Shown here piece by piece: positions 56,313 to 64,000 of a stretch of 64,000 nucleotides of DNA. The stretch's first letter is position 1. The number at the start of each line of letters is the position of its first letter. The notes below the pieces were generated by a model. It did not search any database and was not told the DNA's origin. It saw only the letters and a list, made by a program, of their open reading frames with translations. The DNA comes from Crocinitomicaceae bacterium (GTDB lineage: Bacteria > Bacteroidota > Bacteroidia > Flavobacteriales_D > Crocinitomicaceae), in contig JADJEU010000021.1 of NCBI GenBank assembly GCA_016709005.1, positions 124,001-188,000 of the forward strand, read 5' to 3'. Both the position numbers and the translations under genes were made by a program.

Positions 56313-58133
56313 ATGAAGAAGCGATTTCTTTCCAAATCTGATTATAAAGTAGCGCGCACGTGTCCTACTAAATTGTATTACCGTAAACTCAAATTTCCGA
56401 CTACCATGGAAGGAAATGAGTTTATGGAAATGTTGGCTGAAGGTGGCTACATGGTGGGTAAATTGGCAACTCTGCTTTACCCTGGAGGAATTGATTTAAG
56501 CAATGAAGGAAGTCCGGAAAAATCTGCCTTGAAGACGGCAGAGTTAATTCGCTCCAATGAAAATATAATCATTTATGAAGCGAGTGCGTTGTTTGAAGAT
56601 TTTTTAATTCGAATTGATATTCTGGAGAAGAAAGGAAATGTGATTAATTTGATTGAAGTCAAGGCAAAATCCTATGATGGTTCGTTGCAAGATCCAATGG
56701 CAGGTTTGGGAGATTATTTTGAAGATGTCGTGTATCAACATTTCGTTTTGAAAAATGCCTTTCCTGAATTTGAAGTCAAGCCTTTTTTATTCATGCCCGA
56801 TAAAAGCAAAACCACTAATCTGGAAGGCTTGAATGGCATGTTTGAAATTGTTAAAAAACCAGGTTCCGCAGAAAGTAAGTTTGTTTCATACGATGTTCAA
56901 TTTAATGGTAATGTGGCGGATTTACTTCAGGACGATTTGATGACCTTGGTTGATGTTTCGGCAGCATCAAAAAATGCACTTAGTGGAATTGAAGAGATCG
57001 CTCGTTTTTTCAGTCGATCTATTAATCCGACCTTGTTAAAAGTTGAGCCGGATATTAATTCGGGTTGTTCAAAATGTGAATTTCATTCGCCCGATCCCAA
57101 AACAGATGGCTTTCGCGCGTGTTGGGGAAAATTGGCAGATGCGCCGCCTGATTTGTTGAGCATGTATCGTATGGGCAATGTCAATTCACATCACGAAGGA
57201 ATTATTGATTCACTGATTCGAGAAGGCAAAGTGCGGTTAAAAGATTTTCCTTCAGAAATTTTGATTGCTGAAAATCGGAAAAATAAAAAGCCATATTACA
57301 ACAATCGTCCACTGATGCATTTGACTTATAAAGAAGAGTGGATCAGCGATGAATTAAAAACAAATCTCCGTTGCTTGAAAGATACCATACATTTCATTGA
57401 CTTTGAAACTTCGCGCATGGCGCTGCCATATCACAAAGACATGCGGCCTTATGAAAATGTTGCCTTTCAATGGAGTTGTCATACATTGAATAAGAGAACA
57501 GGTGAGCTCACACATCAGGAATGGATTAACACGGCTGAATCATTTCCGAATTTTGAATTTGCACTTTCTTTGATGCAAGCAACGAACGATGGGGGTGAAA
57601 TCATGATCTGGTCACATCATGAAAACACGGTGTTGAGAGACATTCATTCTCAAATGGAAAAGTATGGTTTTCACAATGACGCACTTAAAAAATGGTTAGA
57701 GTATGTTGTCAAATTCGACGACGCTGACACCACTGAAATGACTGATATGTGTCGTTGGGCAGAGCTTGGTTACTTTCATCCATACACCAATGGAAGGACA
57801 AGCATCAAGGTAACCTTGCCGGCAGTACTCAGTTCTTTCACCAATCAAAAAATTCAAACCCTGCTCGAAAATTTTGAGCCAGGCATCAATTTATTTAAGA
57901 AAGAAAACAACATTGTTGTCTCACCCTACAAATTACTTCCGGCAGCATCTGAAATTGATCAATACGAAGTCGCTGAAGGAACCGCAGCGATGCGCGCCTA
58001 TCAGGATATGTTGTATGGATTTGCAAAAAATGATCCAGCAAAAAAAGAAAGCATCAAACAAGCTTTGCTAAAATACTGCAAGCTAGATACGCTTGCAATG
58101 GTTGTCATTTATGAGCATTGGATGAGTTTGTAA
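56313..58133 (+). CDS. DUF2779 protein: Cas4-like nuclease plus DEDD-type exonuclease
   Basis: 606 residues, intact. The N-terminal half resembles Cas4/RecB-family PD-(D/E)XK nucleases: D102 in IRIDIL, E115 and K117 in IEVKAK, plus a four-cysteine set for an Fe-S cluster, C17 (RTCPTK), C252 and C255 (CSKC) and C270. The C-terminal half is the DUF2779 RNase H-like region with D363/E365 in HFIDFETSRMALPY, IMIWSHHENTVLRDI and a final CKLDTLAMVVIYEHW with the last acidic site. It should degrade or trim DNA ends and is the most plausible effector of the WYL locus. Confidence 0.82.
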   Translation: MKKRFLSKSDYKVARTCPTKLYYRKLKFPTTMEGNEFMEMLAEGGYMVGKLATLLYPGGIDLSNEGSPEKSALKTAELIRSNENIIIYEASALFEDFLIRIDILEKKGNVINLIEVKAKSYDGSLQDPMAGLGDYFEDVVYQHFVLKNAFPEFEVKPFLFMPDKSKTTNLEGLNGMFEIVKKPGSAESKFVSYDVQFNGNVADLLQDDLMTLVDVSAASKNALSGIEEIARFFSRSINPTLLKVEPDINSGCSKCEFHSPDPKTDGFRACWGKLADAPPDLLSMYRMGNVNSHHEGIIDSLIREGKVRLKDFPSEILIAENRKNKKPYYNNRPLMHLTYKEEWISDELKTNLRCLKDTIHFIDFETSRMALPYHKDMRPYENVAFQWSCHTLNKRTGELTHQEWINTAESFPNFEFALSLMQATNDGGEIMIWSHHENTVLRDIHSQMEKYGFHNDALKKWLEYVVKFDDADTTEMTDMCRWAELGYFHPYTNGRTSIKVTLPAVLSSFTNQKIQTLLENFEPGINLFKKENNIVVSPYKLLPAASEIDQYEVAEGTAAMRAYQDMLYGFAKNDPAKKESIKQALLKYCKLDTLAMVVIYEHWMSL

Positions 58134-58145
58134 AAAAATAGAATT

Positions 58146-58352
58146 ATGATAAAACGAAAACTGAACAACAATCAACAGGATTTTGAAAATCTCCTAACCG
58201 AATTAAAAAGTGATGAAGGAACTGAATTAACTTTTGAAAGTGAGGTAACGCCTAAATCATTTCCGTGCATGGTGATTTACCATCATTCCGACGATGTTGA
58301 TTTTGGGAGTGTTTATGATATTGCGTTTGTATATGCTTCGGATTTTGGGTAG
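58146..58352 (+). CDS. Small hypothetical protein
   Basis: 68 residues (MIKRKLNNNQQDFENLLTEL), 12 bases behind the DUF2779 gene and probably on the same transcript. The last 18 codons (DVDFGSVYDIAFVYASDFG) are duplicated at 59762-59817. No recognised family. Confidence 0.5.
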   Translation: MIKRKLNNNQQDFENLLTELKSDEGTELTFESEVTPKSFPCMVIYHHSDDVDFGSVYDIAFVYASDFG

Positions 58353-58696
58353 TGTTGCCAGCAAATAATAGACAAAACAGAAACACTACCGGAGTCGTCT
58401 CGAATTAATCGGAAACACGTACTTAGGAAAAGTCCAAATTAGTTTGACGACGTACAACTTAACAACATTAGAAATAAAATTCTTACAAGAGTTTTTGCAG
58501 TTATTAATAGACAGGAGCCCTATGTAAACCTAAAAAAGTTCGCAGTGTAAATTTATTAGAATATGTTTGTTTTTTACGATAGAATGCGGGAACGGGGGGT
58601 ATTAAAAAAGTTTTTGTCCTACTTGGTTGGTACTTTTAAGTTCAGTATATTTAATTCCGCCATGGACGCTATTAATACCATTTAACACAAACAATT
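58353..58696. other. 344-base stretch without a gene
   Basis: No frame of note. Bases 58402-58455 (GAATTAATCGGAAACACGTA, CAAATTAGTTTGACG) resemble 48065-48120, about seven bases in ten matching by eye. The stretch 58672-58690 presumably holds the leader of the next gene. Confidence 0.4.
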
Positions 58697-58954
58697 ATGA
58701 AAATAGAAGACCTTGACCAATTTATACTTGAGCAACCAATCACGTACAAATCTGTTCGGTTGGATTTTGCAGATGGTTCTTTTAAAGTAGGTTTCTTTGA
58801 GAATGTTGTTGGCGACTTTGACGCTTTGCGGCAAAAAAATCATTGGAGGTTCATTGAAAACAACAACTCAGTTGCCTATCGAGAGAATAACAATAATCCA
58901 GTGTACACGACAATGATTAACGGAGACAATGTTAACAAATTGACCGTATTGTAA
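58697..58954 (+). CDS. Small hypothetical protein
   Basis: 85 residues (MKIEDLDQFILEQPITYKSV), intact, Asn-rich C-terminal half, mixed alpha/beta. No recognised family. Followed to 59308 by a 354-base stretch without a gene; that stretch has AAGCGATT four times near 59127-59190, in irregular spacing. Confidence 0.5.
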   Translation: MKIEDLDQFILEQPITYKSVRLDFADGSFKVGFFENVVGDFDALRQKNHWRFIENNNSVAYRENNNNPVYTTMINGDNVNKLTVL

Positions 58955-59308
58955 AACAAATTTGAGGTCAAGTAAAAAACCAATATTGATTTAGTTGTAA
59001 GCAGAAAGATAAACCCTAGCATTCAAATCTAGTCAACCATCACTACTGTCGCAGTAAATTTCATATAAGAAGGTCTTCGTTGCAGACTGAATAAGACGTT
59101 ACCTAATAAAACAATTTTCAATGAATATAAGCGATTCGGAGTGATGTTAAGCGATTTTCATCGATTAGGAGCGGTCAAAAGCGATTTTAAATTGTGGTAA
59201 AAACGATCTGGTTCCGATGGGTACAAATTAAATCTTGCCGATCGCAAAAAAATAAAGCAAGCAAGAAGCTTTAAGAGTTGCTTCCATGAAATCTATTTCA
59301 TTTTAAAA

Positions 59309-59659
59309 TTACGGCAGTCCTTTAATTCTCCGATGCTCTCGAATATAATTATTCAGCAAACTTCTAATCTGATCTGCCGCCACCGGGTTAGCCGAATGCA
59401 CATAATATTTTAAATCTGCTAAATCAAAGCCTGATTCATTTACCAACCATTTTGCACAAGCGTAACCGTCTTTAGCAACTTCTCCGGTAAATATATCTAA
59501 GCCCAGGTCGTTATCAAAGCTTATGAAATTAGGAAGCCCAAAAACCTCCACATGATCCACAAAATCGCGATAGCTTCGCAGAATCACAAAACGATAATTT
59601 TGCCAGTCTGGGTAAATCATGTCAGGTGTTCTGATGTCGTCTAGGAAAATGTTGAACAT
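59309..59659 (-). CDS. Cyclic-phosphate-processing receiver domain protein (cREC)
   Basis: 116 residues. Pattern of the cREC family: IFLDDIRTP at the N-terminus, FISFDNDLGLD in the middle, DGYACAKWLV, and YYVHSANPVAADQIRSLLNNY at the C-terminus. These receiver-like proteins are predicted to process cyclic phosphate ends or signals and turn up in conflict systems. It is intact and lies next to a zinc-ribbon/Vsr-like gene on the same strand. Confidence 0.78.
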   Translation of the reverse strand: MFNIFLDDIRTPDMIYPDWQNYRFVILRSYRDFVDHVEVFGLPNFISFDNDLGLDIFTGEVAKDGYACAKWLVNESGFDLADLKYYVHSANPVAADQIRSLLNNYIREHRRIKGLP

Positions 59660-59761
59660 GATTGCTTATACTGAGTTGCGTTTATAAATTTAGCGTTTCT
59701 GAGATTGATCGTCAAACTAATTTGGACTTTTCTTTAGTGTGTTTCGGCATTATTCAGGGGA

Positions 59762-59817
59762 TACTGATTTTGGAAGTGTTTATGATATTGCGTTTGTTTA
59801 TGGTTCGGATTTTGGGT
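59762..59817 (+). repeat. Duplicated 3' end of the 58146 gene
   Basis: GATTTTGG(A/G)AGTGTTTATGATATTGCG and the bases after it repeat 58303-58352 with a handful of changes, translating as TDFGSVYDIAFVYGSDFG then TAA. The 5' part of the gene is missing. It overlaps nothing else and ends just before the zinc-ribbon gene's stop. Confidence 0.75.
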
Positions 59818-59839
59818 AATGCCAATCCAAAGAATCAGT

Positions 59840-61370
59840 CTATTTTTTGGGAGTATTATATAATTTCTCTGCATAAGTTTTCATTTCAATATCGTTCTGC
59901 AGTCCATCTACTGTCAAATAATTCCTAATGGCAGAAATAGTTGTTTCGCCAATAATGTAATCTCGGCTGATTTTCTTTAATAATACATTTACCGTGTCCT
60001 TGCCATCAAATTCAGCCGCTCCGGATATATCGTTATCAAATATTTTCGATAGTGGTTTTTGTCTGATACGGATTAAATTAAATCCAGCATTTATCAAATA
60101 ATTTGATTTTGATTTATCCTTATCATATTTTTCTTTGTGCCAAAAAGATCCATCATATTCAATGACTAAATTAATTTCAGGAATGTAAATATCAACTCTG
60201 ATTGTTTTATTATTAATTCTGAGCGCTTTGCCTTTCACATCAATAGACTTGAATATGGTTTTAAGCTCGAATAGCAATGTTAACTCATGTTTGGATTGAG
60301 GAGTTAATTTGCAAAATGGACAACCTTGATTTCTTTTAGATGCTCTGTGGACAATGGTTGCTTTCCATTCATGTTCTGAAAATCGTGAACATTTCCACCA
60401 AATTTTTTGATTAGATCCCCAAACAACTTTTTCTGGAGATATTCCTAGATTTTTATTTTGATCCCATTCTTTTTATCAGATCAGGGTGTGTCGTTGCCAA
60501 ACAATTTGATTTCACAACTTTCAAATTTTGACACATTGGGCATCCGCTAGGTTTAATAGAAGCAGTTCGTTTATTAATTTGAGTCTTCCATTCATGATCA
60601 TCTGCAACCTTACATTTCCACCAAACATTTTTATTAGAACCTGCGTTGATATTCGCTGGGTTTAAATGGACATTTTGTGTTGGATGCCATTCGGCGGCCA
60701 ATTTTGGATGAGTTTTAATTAAGGCGTTTGATCTCACAGTTTTTCTGTTTGAACAAATTGGACAACCAGCTTTACTTCTATTATCAACAGAAGATTCCCA
60801 TTCATGGTCATCTCCAAGTTCGCATTTCCACCAATATGATTTCTTTGCACGTGGAGCGATTTCACTAGGCTTAATGTCGCCATTTTTAAATGGATGCCAT
60901 TGTTTTGCAATTTCAGGAAGTACTTTTTCCAAATTATTGGAATCATCAATTTTTAAATTAGCGCAAAAAGGACAGCCTACACCGGAAGATCTTGATTTAA
61001 TTTGTGCTTTCCATACATGGTTGGGATCATTATCACATTTCCAATAGATTTTCTCGTGCGAACCAAAAGTAAAATCTGTAGGTTTTAAATCGCCATTTTT
61101 AGTCGGATGCCATTGTTTTGCCAAAATAGGATTTGTTTTTTGTAGGCAGTTTGACGGAACAACTTTCCGACCAGCACAAACCGGACAGCCTTTTCCGGAA
61201 ACTCTATTAGCTACAGTTGAAATCCACTCGTGGCCTTCTCCTTTGTTGCATTTCCAAGATATTTTTTTGTCGCTACCTCTCGAAACATCTTGTGGTTTTA
61301 AGCCCCCATTATTAGTTGGATGCCATTCGAGACATAAATGAGGATGTGTTTCGTTTAATTTTGGTTTCAA
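59840..61370 (-). pseudogene. Five-zinc-ribbon/Vsr-like endonuclease fusion, one frameshift
   Basis: From ATG 61370, four ribbons of form WKCxxxxxHxWxxxxxxR...GCPxC with linkers HPxLAxEWHPTxNGxLxPxD; after a slip in the A run near 60470 a fifth ribbon (WWKCSRFSEHEW, GCPFCK). The C-terminal part (frame 59840-60277 extended) has VDIYIPEINLVIEYDGSFWH and LIRIRQKPL, the catalytic core of very-short-patch-repair-like/DUF559 nucleases. Total about 510 residues. The intact protein probably bound and cut DNA in a conflict system. Removing one frame slip restores it. Confidence 0.75.
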
Positions 61371-61393
61371 CAGGCGTTAGCGCTAGTAAAATA

Positions 61394-63414
61394 TTAAATA
61401 TGCAGTAAAATCTTCTCCATCTTCATTTGATGTTCTTGTATATCTTCATATACCCATTCAAGGCCCTGTACCCGACTCTTTTCTAGCATGTTGTCTTTAC
61501 ATACTTGCATCATAATCATAAACTTAATTGAAGCCACACTAACCTGTCTAATTTTTCCATTATCTAAATAATGGCTGAGCTTTGCATTTGGATCCCAACT
61601 ATTTCCTGAACTATTTATTTCACTACCAATCATTGCATAATTACCTAAGCAGTTTATTTCATCTTGTGTGGGTCTACTTTCTTTTCCGTCTGCTTTTGCT
61701 TGAGGGTAAAAATGTTCCAAACTTCTTCGTGTTCTTGAAAAATAGAAATTTTCAAAAAGTTTTAATCCAAAATCACTGCAACCTAATGTATCGAAAAACA
61801 CTTTTCTTATGAGACTATCTTCTTTAGTTTTTTCACCACGTAACTCATTAAAATACTTCTCCCACAATTTATAATCAAGATAATTAAACACGAACAATGG
61901 GATTCCATTAGATTTTATAGTTCCATCACTATAAATTTTATCAAAATCCAAACTAGGATTTTGCGGTGTAATAGTAAGCTTATTGTCAATTAGGATAGTG
62001 TTATCAAAGCTACCCGGATTTGGTGTATTGATTGAATTTAGCTTATTTGGATCTAAGTAAACATCTTTGAAATATTTATCTGCTAAATCATTTACAAATT
62101 GATAGTACTTGCCAATATAAGTGCCTTCGTTAAACAAATGCAACAAACAATAAAACAAGTAATTTTTCCTTTGTCTTGCGGTGAATGAGACTTCAAACAT
62201 AGAAAGTAACTGTACCAATTTATGTTGAATTTCACTTTCTCCATCAAGATTTTTAAATATTCGTTTTTACCCTCTTTTTGCCAAAATTGCAACTTCCATG
62301 GGTTGCTCTCAATCGTGTCATTTTCAACAGAATGATGCACGATATAGTTATCCAGATAAAACTTAGCTTTCAACAAATGGAATCCAAACGTCTTCACAAA
62401 TTCCTCATCAACCGGAATGTTTTCTTCTTTTAACTTATCAAATTCCCGAATCAGTTCTTTATCATCAAGTGTAAAATCTGACGCATTGAAATTTTGTTCT
62501 TTTATTCTAATGAGTTTTAAAACAATCAACAATAAATTGGAGAAATCTAAAATGGGTTGAAAACTGTCTAATTTCTCCTCATTAGCTTTTAAATTATCTG
62601 CAACTTTACCGTTAACAAGATCTATTATTGATTTTTTACCACTACTAGCATCTATTTTCGGCAAAGCATCAAAATTGGAAACAATAAAATCGCAATGTGT
62701 TTTACCAAAAACTGCTTCTTGCTTGTATCTCTGTTGGATGTAAACACTCATTTCACTGCAGTTTTCCCATAATTGGCTGAACTTTACCTTATCTTCCTCA
62801 TTCAATTTCTCGATTAGGCGTGCTTTTATGATTTCGTGTTTTTCCAATTGCTCACCTCTGGAATTCATTATTTCAAAATAATGATTTAAGTCAACGTCCT
62901 TTGGCACATTGTAGTGGATGAGATGAACATTTTCCTGAAAATATTCTTTAAAACTTTCTCTATCCTTTTCCGGAACTATTTTATCTATTGCACTCAAGGC
63001 ATAATGGTAACCGTTAATAATACCAGTATCTTTTTCATCAACATTAAAATCCGGGATACTCTTAATGGTTTCATTAGATCTTTTGCGTGCCCTGTATGTC
63101 AATTTATTCTGACTGGGAAGTTTAAGCGCAGAAAGCACAAGATTAATCGTGGTAAGCCGTTGTTGACCATCAATCACTTCGTATACCTGGTCGCCTTTAT
63201 GATAAGAAACTAATGTGCCAATAAAATAAGTACTCTTGGAAATGACGTTTCTATTTTGGAGATAAGCATCATAAACATCTTGAATCAGCGCGGTAATTTC
63301 ATCTTCTTCCCAAGCATAATTTCTTTGGTAAATAGGCACCTCATACGTGACTTTATTGCCATTATATACTTCGGTTATTGACTGTTCTTTGAGAGGTAAT
63401 AGATTCTTTGCCAT
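61394..63414 (-). pseudogene. DUF262-DUF1524 protein, one frameshift
   Basis: From ATG 63414: YEVPIYQRNYAWEEDEI, YEVIDGQQRLTTINLVLSA and YFEIMNSRGEQLEKHEIIKA (DUF262). A slip in the A run near 62250 moves the frame to LDGESEIQHKLVQLLSMFEV and on to the DUF1524 part: LEHFYPQAKAD, CLGNYAMIGSEINSSGNS and QLEWVYEDI-like end. About 673 residues. GmrSD-like type IV restriction function is expected. The start is one base after the stop of the upstream gene. Confidence 0.8.
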
Positions 63415-63415
63415 A

Positions 63416-64000
63416 TTATTCTTCCATAAATTTATTTAATTTGAAATAGTGCAGATAGTTTTGATAAACTCCGTTTACCTCTTTATCCAAATCATCTAAT
63501 TTTGCGACTATGCTGCGCATTGGTATCGGACTCAATTTGTCGGAAAGTGAGCTTAAAAGTGTAACTGGCGAATCTGCCTCTGTTATCATTTTATAAATGT
63601 TGCATGAATTTTTAGCGTCATTTCCCAAAATAAAATTTTGAGCAGACTGCCATCCGAGGTTATGATATTGAGCTCTAAGTGAGTATGCCCAAATGAAAGC
63701 ATACATCACGAATTGCTTTTCCAACATTTCTTTGTCCATTTTTGAAGGTCGTTCGACAGGGCAGAATCGATCTACATAAAGCAAAACTGCCGTATCAAAT
63801 AACAATCGCGTAATTCCATTACCAACACCATTTTTGTAGATTCTTAAGTCTAGTGTTTTAACAATCTCATTATCATTGATAAAATATCCCTCATACTTAT
63901 TGTTATTCTGAATGTCTTTGAGAATTTCAAAATAATGTCTGGCATAATCAAAAAATGATTTGCCGGCAATAATGGGTGTGTCTATCTGAAAGGGTTTAAG
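63416..64000 (-). CDS. DUF262-family protein, C-terminal part (runs off the window)
   Basis: The frame is open from 64000 to the stop at 63416, about 195 residues: KPFQIDTPIIAGKSFFDYAR, NDNEIVKTLDLRIYKNGVGN, RLLFDTAVLLYVDRFCPVER and SLRAQYHNLGWQSAQNFILG. This is the usual C-terminal half of one of a pair of adjacent DUF262 proteins. The N-terminal DGQQR domain should lie beyond the window. Tight spacing to the next gene indicates one operon. Confidence 0.65.
   Translation of the reverse strand, partial: LKPFQIDTPIIAGKSFFDYARHYFEILKDIQNNNKYEGYFINDNEIVKTLDLRIYKNGVGNGITRLLFDTAVLLYVDRFCPVERPSKMDKEMLEKQFVMYAFIWAYSLRAQYHNLGWQSAQNFILGNDAKNSCNIYKMITEADSPVTLLSSLSDKLSPIPMRSIVAKLDDLDKEVNGVYQNYLHYFKLNKFMEE

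Noticed and set aside
59120..59200. Four AAGCGATT motifs resembling a small repeat array
   Set aside because: Spacing and flanks are irregular, there are too few copies, and no cas genes are present.
28355..64000. A second copy of the tRNA-Asp 3' end as an attachment site
   Set aside because: None was found by eye in the rest of the window; element borders remain unknown.

Overview
The window looks like a chromosomal segment of a Bacteroidota bacterium, most likely of the Flavobacteriales type. The evidence is a T9SS C-terminal sorting domain on a GloVer-repeat protein, a DUF5686/carboxypeptidase-regulatory-like outer-membrane protein, promoter boxes of the Bacteroidota form (TTG about 19-21 nt ahead of TAnnTTTG), weak ribosome-binding sites, and low-GC DNA. 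I cannot assign a genus from this alone.

Region 1 (1-28.3 kb) is ordinary core genome and almost every gene is intact: an APC amino-acid permease, a RimK-like ligase/aspartoacylase-like/SDR cluster, a steroid-5-alpha-reductase-like membrane enzyme, PIN-PhoH ATPase, a PpiD/SurA-type foldase, the pyruvate dehydrogenase E1 beta gene (carrying an in-frame amber codon), a GNAT-like protein, a 1146-residue T9SS cargo protein, DUF2279, deoxynucleoside kinase, EngB, QueA, a VWA lipoprotein diverging from an ECF sigma/anti-sigma pair, DUF5686, YceI, DUF58 and tRNA-Asp(GUC). Intergenic spaces hold palindromic Bacteroidota-type repeats and several clear intrinsic terminators.

Region 2 (28.3-48 kb) begins right after tRNA-Asp and is a decayed accessory element. 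Nearly every gene of recognisable family is interrupted by one or more single-base frameshifts, many in homopolymer runs: HTH proteins, a calcineurin-like phosphatase, an N6-adenine methyltransferase joined to a histidine-kinase-like module with an overlapping receiver gene, a WYL regulator, a RecD/Pif1-like helicase, DUF3127, a DnaB-like helicase and an EF-hand-bearing protein. Inside it sits an intact retron-type reverse transcriptase (43471-44565), directly preceded by a 169-nt segment with 12-bp terminal inverted repeats and a 13-bp hairpin, which is the layout of a retron msr-msd RNA.

Region 3 (48-64 kb) is a defence-like island with mostly intact genes: a second SF1 helicase, three DUF262 proteins (two in tandem at the right edge), a cyclic-phosphate-processing receiver protein and a five-zinc-ribbon/Vsr-like nuclease. 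At its centre is a divergent locus (51.8-58.4 kb) around a WYL regulator: three uncharacterised genes on the left; on the right the WYL gene, a paralogue of the first left gene, DUF932 and a DUF2779 (Cas4-like plus DEDD exonuclease) protein. Two nearly identical palindromes lie at the divergent promoter and ahead of DUF932, so the locus looks like one WYL-controlled regulon and is my leading candidate for an undescribed system, together with the retron and the methyltransferase-kinase-receiver remnant.
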